The notes under the pieces: generated by a model | Seen by the model: only the letters and a program-made list of their open reading frames with translations | The model's database searches: none | Told to the model about the DNA's origin: nothing | Program-made: the position numbers and the translations under genes | NCBI GenBank assembly: GCA_910578845.1 | Contig: CAJTSL010000007.1 | Span: 22,500 to 86,499, forward strand | Source of the DNA: an uncultured Lachnospiraceae bacterium | Lineage (GTDB): Bacteria; Bacillota; Clostridia; Lachnospirales; Lachnospiraceae | DNA: 64,000 nucleotides | Direction: 5' to 3' | Shown: piece by piece, positions 31,341 through 41,119 of the stretch | Layout: the number at the start of each line of letters is the position of its first letter | Numbering within the stretch: the first letter of the stretch is position 1

Positions 31341-33563
31341 TCATAGAGGCTCCTGCACATCAATTCCCTCAAACTGATAGTTCCCGGCATCAACATCCCT
31401 TTCTGTGCCATCCGGCAATACCAGTCTTGTCGCAACAGGCGTTGTAAAGCATATCGTAGCTTTATCCCCTTCCACGCGCCATGCCATCTTGATCTCGCCT
31501 GCACGGCTGCGGTAGCTCCCTTCCACATGCCCTAAGCGGCTGTCTACAAACGGGTGCAGTCTCACCTTGGCATAACCTGGCTCTAATGGCTGGATGCCCA
31601 GTATATAACGATAGTAGAACTCTCCCACGCTGCCAAACGAATAATGGTTGAACGATACCATATTATCACCGCTCATCTTGCTTTCATTCACGGTCCCGTC
31701 CGGACGCAGCGCATCCCAGCGCTCCCACGTTGTTGTCGCCCCACAATTGACCTGATAGAGCCATCCCGGGCAGTTTTCGTTTAATAAGAGATCGAATGCC
31801 AATTTTTCATACCCGTTATCGGCTAATAACGGCAGTAAATGCTGCGTGGCAAAAAAACCTGTCTGCATCCCTTCTTCCCGGATTTTCTCTATCAGCTTGC
31901 AAAAGCAGGCATCCCAGAGTTCTCCTTTAGGAATTACCATTTGCAGTGCCATAATATAAGCGCCCTGATAATCGTCTTTCATCTTTCCATCTTTTTTGAC
32001 AAATGCTTTAAGATATGCGGTGAGCGTCTTATCCAATTGATTCCTATAGTGCGCCGCATCCTCCTTTTTCCCCAACAGATCTGCTGTTTCGGACAGGATG
32101 CGTAAGTCATTGACAATAAAAGCATTGGAGACCGGTCCGTTATGCATCGCCATATATTTGACATCCTTGCCCGGAGCAAGCCAATCCCCAAGACTTGGCG
32201 AAACCCATAGGTCTTTTTTCCCCATTAGCCCTTTACCCATATGACGGATTTCACATTCCACATGTGCCTTCATGCTCTCATACTGCTCCCGGAGATAAAA
32301 GAATTCCCCATACTGCTGCCATAAAAGCCAAGGCAGGATGGTAACCGCATTCCCCCATCCGAGCATGCTCATAAATCCGATCCCCTCCGGCCCGCGTGCC
32401 GGCACGACAGGCGCTACATAGCCTTCCGTATTATCCATCTGCGTATAGCGGATATCTTTTAAGAATTTAGCGAGAAATGCTTCCGTATCATAATTATAAG
32501 CGCCAGTACGCGCGAACACATGCCCATCGCCTGTATATCCCATCCGTTCGTCACGTTGCGGGCAATCTGTCGGGACTTCCAGATAGTTGCTCCTCTGTCC
32601 CCAGACCTGATTCCGGTATAGCTGTTCCACTTTCTCATTCCCACAAGAGAAGTACCCTGTCCGCTCCATCCGGCTATGCACCACATACGCCCGCAAGAGA
32701 CCCTCCTCATATTCCACGCCCGAAAGCTCTACATAACGGAATCCCATAAAAGTAAATCGTGGGCGGTATTTTTTCGTTTCCGCGCCTTTATAATATATTG
32801 TTTCGGCCTTTGCTTTCCGCAAATTCTTCGTATACAAGCTTCCGTCCGCATTCAGGATTTCCCCGTGCCGAAGCTTCAACATCTCACCATGCATATGCGC
32901 AGGGTCGATCTCCACTATACCGGCAAAATTCTGTCCAAAATCCAGTATTGTCACGTCTCCATGCCTAACCGCCGACAAAACATCTATGCTTTCCTCTACC
33001 CCCGTATACAGAATGCCCTCTTCCAATGCCTCCGGCACTTTGCCTGCATATGCAATAGGTTTTGTGCCCAGCGCGCGTAGGTCATTGGCATGATAAATCT
33101 CACCGTCATAAATCCCGGCATACGTATACGGACTCTCCAACATGGTTACGGTACCGTCATTGCTAGTATAGACTGTTGTGCCGCATTCTTTTTCCACCGT
33201 CAAAATCCACGCTACAGCCGTATGCTCTCCGTAAACCTGACATTTATTCTCAAACGTATACCGCCCGCAATACCATCCCTGTCCCAGATAAACCTGTAAA
33301 CAGTTCTCCTGCTCCGCCACCATTTCCGTCACATCATAAGTCTGTACCTGAAGCATGCGGTGATAATAAGTATATCCTGGCGCAAACATGATATCGCCTA
33401 TCTTCTCTCCGTTTATTTCCGCTTCATAGATGCCTAATGCGGTAATGCAAAGCGTCGCCTTCCGTACGCCATCACCGGGAAATACTTGGCGAAATACATC
33501 TACGGCTCCTTCTATATAAGGTGTATCAGCCTGGATAAACTGTTCTTTCAATTCTTCATACAT
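31341..33563 (-). CDS. GH78 alpha-L-rhamnosidase
   Basis: Removes terminal alpha-L-rhamnose, as needed for rhamnogalacturonan oligosaccharides. The 740-residue protein has N-terminal beta-sandwich domains (ITALGIYEAEINGEKIG, FAPGYTYYHRMLQVQTYDVT), then the (alpha/alpha)6 catalytic domain with DCPQRDERMGYTGDGHVFA carrying the acidic residues, GDWLAPG, and GATTTWERWD with the second Glu, ending in a C-terminal sandwich. No signal peptide. It is downstream of a TIM-barrel isomerase and GH2 in one minus-strand run. It lacks the C-terminal helical appendix of the GH78 at 54187-56994. Confidence 0.93.
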   Translation of the reverse strand: MYEELKEQFIQADTPYIEGAVDVFRQVFPGDGVRKATLCITALGIYEAEINGEKIGDIMFAPGYTYYHRMLQVQTYDVTEMVAEQENCLQVYLGQGWYCGRYTFENKCQVYGEHTAVAWILTVEKECGTTVYTSNDGTVTMLESPYTYAGIYDGEIYHANDLRALGTKPIAYAGKVPEALEEGILYTGVEESIDVLSAVRHGDVTILDFGQNFAGIVEIDPAHMHGEMLKLRHGEILNADGSLYTKNLRKAKAETIYYKGAETKKYRPRFTFMGFRYVELSGVEYEEGLLRAYVVHSRMERTGYFSCGNEKVEQLYRNQVWGQRSNYLEVPTDCPQRDERMGYTGDGHVFARTGAYNYDTEAFLAKFLKDIRYTQMDNTEGYVAPVVPARGPEGIGFMSMLGWGNAVTILPWLLWQQYGEFFYLREQYESMKAHVECEIRHMGKGLMGKKDLWVSPSLGDWLAPGKDVKYMAMHNGPVSNAFIVNDLRILSETADLLGKKEDAAHYRNQLDKTLTAYLKAFVKKDGKMKDDYQGAYIMALQMVIPKGELWDACFCKLIEKIREEGMQTGFFATQHLLPLLADNGYEKLAFDLLLNENCPGWLYQVNCGATTTWERWDALRPDGTVNESKMSGDNMVSFNHYSFGSVGEFYYRYILGIQPLEPGYAKVRLHPFVDSRLGHVEGSYRSRAGEIKMAWRVEGDKATICFTTPVATRLVLPDGTERDVDAGNYQFEGIDVQEPL

Positions 33564-33581
33564 TATAAGATCCTCCGTTTC

Positions 33582-34430
33582 TTAGAAATACGCATTCAGG
33601 AATTTAGCGCTACATTCAAAACTTTTCACCGGGCTCTTATCAATCCAGTTCCGGTGGCTCTCGAGGATAACCGCATCTATGGGAGCAGCCTTAGCTTTCT
33701 CAGATAGAAGCGCTAACGGCATAGCACCAGTTCCCAATTCCATACTGTCACTTTTAAGGATCGGCGTCATACATGGCCCTGTCTGTTTTGTCCCCCGGTC
33801 ATTGATATGCCAGAGCTTCATCCGCTTCCCTAACGCCTCCATGACATCCAGAGGATTCTCGCCGCATTCTGCACACCAGTAGCTGTCAAACTCAAAATTC
33901 ACAAAAGCCGGGTCCGTCTCATCGATTAGTATCTGATATGCGTTCCCACCTCCGGAAACCTGTAGGAACTCGCAATTATGATTATGATAGAGCAAATTAA
34001 TCCCTTCCGCTTTCAGAGCCTCTCCTGCCTGATTCAGACGGGCAGCAAGCTTTTTCACCTCGTTTGCATCATTGTACGGAAAACGGTACATCCCTGTCAC
34101 AACAATCTTCCCTGTGCCAAATGCTTTCGCCTCTTCCGCTATCGCTACAGGATTTCTCTCAATGCTGCCAAGATCCTGATGGACTGACACGACTTGTAGC
34201 CCGCTTTCCGCTACAAGCCTCTTCCAATCCAGTTTACCACCATTCCCAACCGGCATCCCTGCGGCTTTTGTCATCATCTTCACCATAAAGCTGCTCGGAT
34301 GGATCATGAACCCACACAACTCAATGCCATCATAGCCGGCGGCTTTCATCTTCTTCATCGTATCGGCTGCCTGCGCTTCTTTGTTCATCACGGTTCCTAA
34401 CATGAATTGCTGCACTGCCTTTATCGCCAT
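33582..34430 (-). CDS. Sugar phosphate isomerase/epimerase, TIM-barrel
   Basis: A 282-residue xylose-isomerase-like TIM barrel with VSVHQDLG, NLLYHNHNCEFLQV, FVNFEFDSYWCAECGENP, LWHINDRG and AVILESHRN, which supply the usual His/Glu/Asp metal ligands. Members act as sugar epimerases, isomerases or, rarely, dehydratases; the substrate is unknown. The start MAIKAVQQFMLGTV lies 6 nt after the GH2 stop codon and just upstream of the GH78 gene, so it probably processes a sugar released by these enzymes. It is only distantly similar to the other TIM-barrel isomerase at 19812-20657. Confidence 0.88.
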   Translation of the reverse strand: MAIKAVQQFMLGTVMNKEAQAADTMKKMKAAGYDGIELCGFMIHPSSFMVKMMTKAAGMPVGNGGKLDWKRLVAESGLQVVSVHQDLGSIERNPVAIAEEAKAFGTGKIVVTGMYRFPYNDANEVKKLAARLNQAGEALKAEGINLLYHNHNCEFLQVSGGGNAYQILIDETDPAFVNFEFDSYWCAECGENPLDVMEALGKRMKLWHINDRGTKQTGPCMTPILKSDSMELGTGAMPLALLSEKAKAAPIDAVILESHRNWIDKSPVKSFECSAKFLNAYF

Positions 34431-34436
34431 TTTCCC

Positions 34437-36611
34437 TTACTCCTTCCTGATCTTCTGCAAGACGCGGTTAAGTTGCTTTATGCTTTCTTCCTCAATATCC
34501 CCCGCCTGCTTCAATAGGCTGATTAGCGTCATACGCCCCATCATACGCTGCAAGGCTGGATTGTCTTTCACCGCGTCCGCTACATCGCCTCTTGCGGCAG
34601 CTCCTTTTTCCATCATTTGGTTGACGATTGCGCCAGCCTCCGGATTGGCGCGTAAATCCGCTAATGTGTCAGAGACGGAAAAGCACTCAGGATGGAATTC
34701 TTCCTGATCAAACCAATTGACCACATCCTGTTTCTTCACGAAAATATATTCCGGGTTTTCTTGCTCCACTCTCCGTATCGTCACCGTCTCGCTCATATCT
34801 GCTGCTTTTGCTTCTATTGTATGTTCCCCCACAATAGGCACCTGAAAACAGAAAACCCGGTGGGCGCATATGCTCTCTAGCAGCTTCCCATCGACATAGA
34901 GAGACACTTCCCCGGCATTGGAGTAGACCTTTACTTCTGTCACGTCCTCCGCCCGCTCTATGTAGCGGCTCCCGCATATATGGAGCATCGGCTCTTTATT
35001 CCATGCTGCCTTATATAGATAGAAAGCGTCTTTTCTTGTCTGTCTGTCAAAAGTAACCAACCCTTTCTGGTTCTCACCATGTTTGCCGCCCTCATCTCTT
35101 CCGTCAGCCGCAAAGTCAAACAGATTCCATACATGGGTTGCCCACAGCCATGGGCGTTTCTCAATCATTTCCAGCATATGTTCATGATATAATGCCTGAT
35201 AGCTTTCCGTATAATCGCCCTTTTCCGGCTTGGCGCTCTGAAACTTTGGGTTGGCGTCTGCGCCATATTCACTGAACCCAATCGGGCGGTCAGGATACTT
35301 CTCATGGAATTCATCGAAAAATTCATCGTTTTGTGACAATTCTCCCAAATACCAGCCAAAATATAAATTATAGCTATTCACATCCGGGATCTCCAAAATA
35401 GGACTATCCGTTTCTAACATGAAGACATTGGCCATTGTCGTCAGACGGGTCGCATCCATCCGATGGCACAAATCATTTAATAACCTATGGTTCTCCAACA
35501 AATCTTCATTGACGGCGCTTGCCGCAGTAATCTCATTGCTTAACCCCCAGACTACGATAGAAGGATGATTATAGCATTGGGCGATCAGCTCCTCCATTTG
35601 CTTGAGCGTATTCTCCCTTCCATTTTTCATATGCATCGTAATATAAGGAATCTCCGCCCACACGATCATACCGTTCTCATCGCATAAGTCATAGAATTCC
35701 TGGGCGTGCTGATAATGTGCAAGCCGTAACGTATTGGCGCCAATCTCTCTTACAATCTCCATGTCCCGCTTATGATGTTCCATCGTCAAGGCATTTCCAA
35801 CGCCTTTGCAATCCTGATGACGGCTGACGCCACGCAACGGGTAACTCTGTCCGTTTAACAGGAAACCTTTTTGGGCATGGATCTCAAAATAACGGCAGCC
35901 GAAACGTGCAGAAATTTCATCTCCGCTTTCTAATGTCGCTGTCGCCGTATATAGATACGGGTCGTTCACGCCGTCCCATAAATGCGCGTTTTCGATGACA
36001 AATTCTGCAACCGCATGTCCATTATCCGGCATTACTTCCCGGCTCATCTCCCCTATCGCCATCGTTACCTTGCCGTCTCCCTGCTGCCAGGTCTCTACGG
36101 TAATTCTCGCGGAATTGGTCCCCGGTTCCACCACCGGCGTTACTTTTATGCCCGGCGCGCCACAATAAGATAAATCGAAATGGCTCGCCGGCACGATGAT
36201 CAAATTCACATCGCGGTATATGCCACCATAAAATGTAAAATCTGCCTTTTGCGGGTAAATTGTATCGTTATCACTATTGTCTACCGAAATACAAAGCTCA
36301 TTTTGCTCTTGTAAACCTTCTGTCAGTTCTACACGGAACGTCGCGTACCCTCCCTGATGGCGCGCCAGCTCTTTCCCGTTTAAGCTCACTACGACAGACA
36401 TGGCTGCACCATTGATTTCCAGAAAAACCTTTTCCCCGTTTTCTAACTTAGGCTTTTCCATGCTGCACACATATTGGCACTCACCGCGGTAATAATCGTT
36501 GCCGCCGTCCTGCCCGTCAACCGCATTCCAAGTATGGGGCAACGTCACTTGCCTGCCCTCTCCCTTCTGGTAAAATGTCCAATTCTCATTGAAAGAAATA
36601 ATTTTTCTCAT
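34437..36611 (-). CDS. GH2 beta-glycosidase (beta-galactosidase or beta-glucuronidase type) with C-terminal helical appendix
   Basis: A 724-residue cytoplasmic GH2: sugar-binding sandwich (LPHTWNAVDGQDGGNDYYRG), immunoglobulin-like domain, TIM barrel with acid/base E360 in WGLSNEI and nucleophile E448 in GFSEYGAD, and the loop DFAADGRDEGGKHGENQKGLVTF. About 640-724 is an all-helical tail (MMEKGAAARGDVADAV, MTLISLLKQAG, LNRVLQKIRK) also seen in the GH2 at 57037-59220. The substrate is probably a beta-galactosyl or uronyl side chain; sequence does not settle which. It heads the GH2-isomerase-GH78 operon, divergent from an AraC regulator. Confidence 0.92.
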   Translation of the reverse strand: MRKIISFNENWTFYQKGEGRQVTLPHTWNAVDGQDGGNDYYRGECQYVCSMEKPKLENGEKVFLEINGAAMSVVVSLNGKELARHQGGYATFRVELTEGLQEQNELCISVDNSDNDTIYPQKADFTFYGGIYRDVNLIIVPASHFDLSYCGAPGIKVTPVVEPGTNSARITVETWQQGDGKVTMAIGEMSREVMPDNGHAVAEFVIENAHLWDGVNDPYLYTATATLESGDEISARFGCRYFEIHAQKGFLLNGQSYPLRGVSRHQDCKGVGNALTMEHHKRDMEIVREIGANTLRLAHYQHAQEFYDLCDENGMIVWAEIPYITMHMKNGRENTLKQMEELIAQCYNHPSIVVWGLSNEITAASAVNEDLLENHRLLNDLCHRMDATRLTTMANVFMLETDSPILEIPDVNSYNLYFGWYLGELSQNDEFFDEFHEKYPDRPIGFSEYGADANPKFQSAKPEKGDYTESYQALYHEHMLEMIEKRPWLWATHVWNLFDFAADGRDEGGKHGENQKGLVTFDRQTRKDAFYLYKAAWNKEPMLHICGSRYIERAEDVTEVKVYSNAGEVSLYVDGKLLESICAHRVFCFQVPIVGEHTIEAKAADMSETVTIRRVEQENPEYIFVKKQDVVNWFDQEEFHPECFSVSDTLADLRANPEAGAIVNQMMEKGAAARGDVADAVKDNPALQRMMGRMTLISLLKQAGDIEEESIKQLNRVLQKIRKE

Positions 36612-36699
36612 GGAAACCCTCCTTACTATTTGTTACAATATTCTTAACTAGCAATTTCATTGCACGATCACCCATACTTACCCTTTGGAGATTATTCAT

Positions 36700-37911
36700 A
36701 TGGATATCGAACAAAACCTGGCTCTTTTTCAAGAACTGCTCTGCTGTGGCAATAATATATATACTTGGCGCTATGATCATGAAGGGCATTTGCTGCATAC
36801 TAATTGCCCCCATGGCGCTTTTCTCGATACCGCCTTTTCCTTCTTAGGCTGTAAGGAAAAAGCGCTGCAAATTGGCATGAGCGGCTCACAGCCACAGGCG
36901 GTCGGGACATCTTTTGGCTTAATCTGGGGACTTGACTTCCTCTACCAAGAAGATACTTTTGCGCAAATGGTTGTCATCGGCCCTGTCTTTTCACATAATA
37001 TTTCCAGCCGGGACATTGAAAGCGGCTTCGATCATTATACCGATGCTAAGATCAGTCTTGCATGGAAACACCGCCTTATCAATACCTTCGGTGAAATCCC
37101 GGTCGTCCAGCACATCCTTTTCACCCGCTACCTGTTAATGCTCCATTATTGTCTCACAGGAGAAAAGCTAGATGCAAGCGATACTGCCATCCAGCAGTCC
37201 ATATCCGATGCCGCTCCCGTGGACGCCAAGCGTGACAGGCACCGTATCTGGATGACGGAGCGGACTCTGCTTGATATGGTCAAAAACGGCGACTTACATT
37301 ATAAAAACGCTTTAAGCGACTCCCTTCTGATCAGCGAAGGAGTCCCCATTCATGGCAAAGACCCTCTACGCCAGGCGAAGACATCCGTTATCGTTTTCAC
37401 CTCTATTGTCTGCCGCGCTGCAATAGAAGGCGGCCTATCGCCCGAAGCGGCTTACTCTCTGGGGGATTCTTATATGCAATCCGCCGAAAACGCCCGCACA
37501 TATGATGAAATCCGCTCTATACCTACCCTGATGTATGATGATTTTATCCGTCGTGTACACAAGATAAAACAAAATCCAAAACTCTCTACACCGATTGCCC
37601 AGTGCAGAGATTATATCGAAATGCATCTGGAAGAAAAGATACATGCCAAAGACTTAGCCAACCTGGTCGGTTATACCGAATATTATCTGACCCACAGATT
37701 CAAAGAAGAAACCGGTCTTTCTTTTAATGATTATGTGAAACATGCTAAGATCCGGCGCGCCCAAATTCTCTTGCGCAACACGGACATTCCCGTCCAGGAG
37801 CTTTCCGATCTGCTCTGCTTTAGCAGCAGGAATTATTTCAGCCGGGTCTTTTCTGAAATCGTAGGCTGTACCCCGGTTGCATTTCGGGAGAAATCCAACC
37901 AGGACACCTAG
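36700..37911 (+). CDS. AraC-family transcriptional regulator
   Basis: A 403-residue regulator with a large N-terminal sensory domain (about 1-290, no clear family) and a C-terminal pair of AraC helix-turn-helix motifs: LEEKIHAKDLANLVGYTEYYLTHRFKEETG and VQELSDLLCFSSRNYFSRVFSEIVGCTPVAFR. GGAG lies before the ATG at 36700; a TTG in frame at 36685 overlaps that site. Divergent from the GH2-isomerase-GH78 operon, 88 nt apart, so control of that operon is the most likely role. It also runs tail-to-tail with the GPH symporter. Confidence 0.92.
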   Translation: MDIEQNLALFQELLCCGNNIYTWRYDHEGHLLHTNCPHGAFLDTAFSFLGCKEKALQIGMSGSQPQAVGTSFGLIWGLDFLYQEDTFAQMVVIGPVFSHNISSRDIESGFDHYTDAKISLAWKHRLINTFGEIPVVQHILFTRYLLMLHYCLTGEKLDASDTAIQQSISDAAPVDAKRDRHRIWMTERTLLDMVKNGDLHYKNALSDSLLISEGVPIHGKDPLRQAKTSVIVFTSIVCRAAIEGGLSPEAAYSLGDSYMQSAENARTYDEIRSIPTLMYDDFIRRVHKIKQNPKLSTPIAQCRDYIEMHLEEKIHAKDLANLVGYTEYYLTHRFKEETGLSFNDYVKHAKIRRAQILLRNTDIPVQELSDLLCFSSRNYFSRVFSEIVGCTPVAFREKSNQDT

Positions 37912-37928
37912 ATTTATCCGGTAGCCAT

Positions 37929-39416
37929 TTATTGCATATGTTCCATAATGACTGCATGCCGCGCTTCTTCTTTTTTCTTGGCAATTCTTCTCTGTACATT
38001 GACCATTTCTTCTTTATCCAATTTACAGAATTTCATTGCCACAAGCGTACAGATCCAGCCAACGATGGGCATGCCGTATTTGACGATCATCGCTACCCAG
38101 AAGATAGCGTCCGTACAAGGCTCCCCAGGCTGGGGCATCGTCGTGGTATAGCCAAGCAGCGCCACCGCGCCGGCCGCAACTGTTGCGCTAAAAGCCGTGA
38201 CAATTTTGTCAATGAAACTGTATGTACCTGTGACAACGGCTGGCACATACCTGCCGCTTCTATCCAGTTCATAATCAATCGTATCCGCCATAAAAGAGGT
38301 ATTGGCAGTCGTAATGCACATATTAGAGCCGTTTAGCGCCAAAGTTAACAGCACATAGACGATCATCGCGGGGCTCATCATTTTCGCAATCTGTGTCGGT
38401 TCAATCATAATGAAGAACAAAATCGTTACGACGGAAATTGCCATGCTGATATAGCTCCATGTGACAATTGCCTTCCGGCTGCCATGCTTACCGGCATATT
38501 TAGCGCCCACTGCCGCAAACAAGATGGACGGGATCATGCTGATAACCATTAACATTGTAGAAATCCCCATATCGCCTATGACAATACCGAATACTAATGT
38601 GCTGATGACAGCCTGGCTTGCCGTCTGTTGCGCAATCTTATCTGTCGCGTTCGATACCATGTAGCACTGTAGCGGCTTATTATGGGCTAATACGTCAATC
38701 ATATCTTTTAACTTTAACTTTTCTTCTCTCTTCTGTATGCCGGCGAAATACTCCGGCTTATCAAATGCGGATACTGCAATGCACACCAATACCGTGCCTA
38801 TGGCAGCCATCACCAGACAGACGATACACGCTGCGGTTAGAAATCCCTGATTATATTCCCCGCCAAATTTGGGCAATAGCACCATATTCAGGATCATCAT
38901 CATCAACATTGGCACGAAATAATTAAATGCCGTTGTCCAAACGCCAATGACAGGACGTTGCTTCGGGTCATTGCTCATCATCGGCGGGATTGTCTGCGCT
39001 GTCATATTCGATATGGTATAACCGATAATATAGATAATATATAAAAGCGTGAACGTGACCCACCCGAATCCTTTACTGGAAAATGCGCTGAACATGCCAA
39101 ACAACGCGATTGCTTCGATGACATATCCCGCGATTAACAGGATACGGATTTTCCCGAAACGGGTATTGACCCTATCATAAACAAATGCTAAAAGCGGGTC
39201 CGTAATACCGTCCAGAATACGGGTACATGTTAAGATATAACCGATGACGATAGTCGTCACCCCATAACCGATGCTTGCACTGTAACTGGCAAGATTGATC
39301 AGGGAATAAATGCTCATGCCTACCATGCCGTTACAGGCATAGAGAATGATCTGCCATTGTTTCGCCCGGCGGTATTGCACACCGTCAATTTCGCTTGCTG
39401 TGGGTTTCTTGGACAT
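37929..39416 (-). CDS. Glycoside-pentoside-hexuronide (GPH) cation symporter
   Basis: A 495-residue MFS-type symporter of the MelB/GPH family with about 12 transmembrane segments. Characteristic parts are YACNGMVGMSIYSLINLASYSASIGYG at the start, GYILTCTRILDGITDPLLAFVYDRVNTRFGKIR between TM2 and TM3 with the cation-site Asp, and MADTIDYELDRSGRYVPAVVTGTYSF. A charged C-terminal tail follows. It would bring oligosaccharides or uronides in for the intracellular GHs around it. AAGGAG precedes the ATG. It lies between AraC and the divergent GH1 gene. Confidence 0.93.
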   Translation of the reverse strand: MSKKPTASEIDGVQYRRAKQWQIILYACNGMVGMSIYSLINLASYSASIGYGVTTIVIGYILTCTRILDGITDPLLAFVYDRVNTRFGKIRILLIAGYVIEAIALFGMFSAFSSKGFGWVTFTLLYIIYIIGYTISNMTAQTIPPMMSNDPKQRPVIGVWTTAFNYFVPMLMMMILNMVLLPKFGGEYNQGFLTAACIVCLVMAAIGTVLVCIAVSAFDKPEYFAGIQKREEKLKLKDMIDVLAHNKPLQCYMVSNATDKIAQQTASQAVISTLVFGIVIGDMGISTMLMVISMIPSILFAAVGAKYAGKHGSRKAIVTWSYISMAISVVTILFFIMIEPTQIAKMMSPAMIVYVLLTLALNGSNMCITTANTSFMADTIDYELDRSGRYVPAVVTGTYSFIDKIVTAFSATVAAGAVALLGYTTTMPQPGEPCTDAIFWVAMIVKYGMPIVGWICTLVAMKFCKLDKEEMVNVQRRIAKKKEEARHAVIMEHMQ

Positions 39417-39730
39417 AATATTGTCTCCTTCCTCATTCCTTTTCGTTTGTTCTTTTGTTTATTTATAATGCGCTCTCTTTTGTTTTTACATTATATCTTG
39501 CCTTTTTTACCATAGAAAATATAAAAATTCATGTTTCTGTATAAAAATTAATTCGCAATTAGAAGATGCATGAATTGTTGTATATGTTTCCTAATTTTTA
39601 CCCATATTCTCATCTATTTTTATGCAATAATAAAGATGACTTAATAGACAGCCTCTTACAAGTTGTGAAAAACTTCTTACAAAAGAGACAAAGCAAAGAT
39701 ATTTTTATGAAAATTAAGGAGGGCATTCCC
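39417..39730. other. Divergent intergenic region between the GPH symporter and GH1 genes
   Basis: AT-rich 314-base gap. Reading the minus strand, a TATAAT stands before the symporter but has no good -35. On the plus strand the GH1 frame extends upstream of its true start without a ribosome binding site until AAGGAGGG at about 39716-39723. No operator or repeat was recognised. Confidence 0.5.
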
Positions 39731-41014
39731 ATGATATTCGAAAAAGACTTTTTTATTGGCGCTGCCACCGCTGCCCATCAGGTAGAAGGCAATAATATCC
39801 ACAGCGACTATTGGGCGCAAGAGCATATGGTACATACGGACTTCCTTGAGCCAAGCGGCGATGCGGTAGACCACTACAACCGCTACGCTGAAGATATCCG
39901 CTTAATGGCTGACGCTGGCCTAAATGCCTATCGTTTCTCAATCGAATGGGCGAGAATCGAGCCCGAAGAAGGAAACTTTGACGAAACCGCGCTGACACAC
40001 TATGCTAACGTCATCCAAGCCTGTAAAGAAAATGGATTAGAGCCAATTGTTACCCTGCTGCATTTCACCAGCCCAAAATGGCTCATCTCCAAAGGCGGAT
40101 GGGAATCTGACGAAACACCTGCCTTCTTCGCACGTTATGTCGAATATGTGATCAAGAGCCTTGGGAGCGAGCTTCGCTATGTCTGTACGATCAATGAAGC
40201 CAATATGGGCATCCAGGTTGCCGCCATAGCCAAACGTTATATGCAGCAAATGCAGGCCAAAATGCAGTCTGGCAAAACAGACGGCACAGTGCAAATGGGC
40301 CTGAACCTGGAGAAAATGATGGCCAACCAAAAAGAAGCAGAGAAGGAACGCTTAGAAGTCTTCGGTGTTGCCAAAACCGAATGTTTTACCAGCCCACGCA
40401 CGCCGCATGGAGATGAAATTGTGATGGAAGCGCACAAAGCGGCGCGTACTGTCATCCGCAAGCTCGCTCCACATATCCAGGTAGGATTGTCCTTAAGCCT
40501 GCATGACATACAAGCGCTTCCCGGCGGAGAAGAAAATGCTGTAAGAGAATGGGCGGATGAATTTACGCATTACCTGTCTGCTATTGCAGAAGATGATTTT
40601 CTTGGCATACAGAATTATACCCGCACCCGTATAGATGCTTCCGGTACGCTGCCGACACCGGAGGGCGCAGAACTGACGCAGATGGACTACGAATTCTATC
40701 CGCAAGCGCTTGCAAACGTTATCCGGCAAGTTGCCAAAGATTTTAAGGGCACATTATTAGTCACGGAAAACGGCATTGCCACCGCCGATGACGACCGCCG
40801 GAGAGCGTTTATAGAATCTGCACTATCCGGGGTTCATGATTGCATCGCTGACGGCATACCGGTAAAAGGATATTTCTACTGGAGCCTGATGGATAACTTC
40901 GAATGGCAAAAAGGCTATGCCATGACTTTTGGCCTCATTGCGGTTGACCGCAAGACGCAAAAGCGCATGCCAAAACCGAGCCTCTCTCTGCTAGGCAGTT
41001 TCTGCCGCCACTAA
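39731..41014 (+). CDS. GH1 family beta-glycosidase
   Basis: A 427-residue cytoplasmic GH1 enzyme of near-family length. It starts MIFEKDFFIGAATAAHQVEG and has AYRFSIEWARIEPEEG, the acid/base Glu in TINEANMG (the usual NEP is NEA here), and the nucleophile Glu in LLVTENGIAT, with YWSLMDNFEWQKGYAMTFGL at the end binding sugar. The substrate may be a beta-glucoside, galactoside or uronide. AAGGAGGG lies 7 nt before the ATG at 39731, so the longer frame from 39566 is not used. It is 105 nt upstream of the GH43 gene. Confidence 0.92.
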   Translation: MIFEKDFFIGAATAAHQVEGNNIHSDYWAQEHMVHTDFLEPSGDAVDHYNRYAEDIRLMADAGLNAYRFSIEWARIEPEEGNFDETALTHYANVIQACKENGLEPIVTLLHFTSPKWLISKGGWESDETPAFFARYVEYVIKSLGSELRYVCTINEANMGIQVAAIAKRYMQQMQAKMQSGKTDGTVQMGLNLEKMMANQKEAEKERLEVFGVAKTECFTSPRTPHGDEIVMEAHKAARTVIRKLAPHIQVGLSLSLHDIQALPGGEENAVREWADEFTHYLSAIAEDDFLGIQNYTRTRIDASGTLPTPEGAELTQMDYEFYPQALANVIRQVAKDFKGTLLVTENGIATADDDRRRAFIESALSGVHDCIADGIPVKGYFYWSLMDNFEWQKGYAMTFGLIAVDRKTQKRMPKPSLSLLGSFCRH

Positions 41015-41050
41015 ACCGGCATAAATTGTCATAGCCATAGCAAATACCCT

Positions 41051-41108
41051 GCGGCATGCGCCAAATATCTGCAAGCAGCCACTTTGGCTTATTGTCCGCA
41101 AGAATAAC
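41051..41108. repeat. Family E intergenic repeat, copy 2
   Basis: Similar to 19533-19587 over about 55 nt (shared CAAGCAGCCACTT and flanks). It lies between GH1 and GH43 and runs up to the ribosome binding site region of the GH43 gene. Confidence 0.7.
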
Positions 41109-41119
41109 GGAGGATCCGA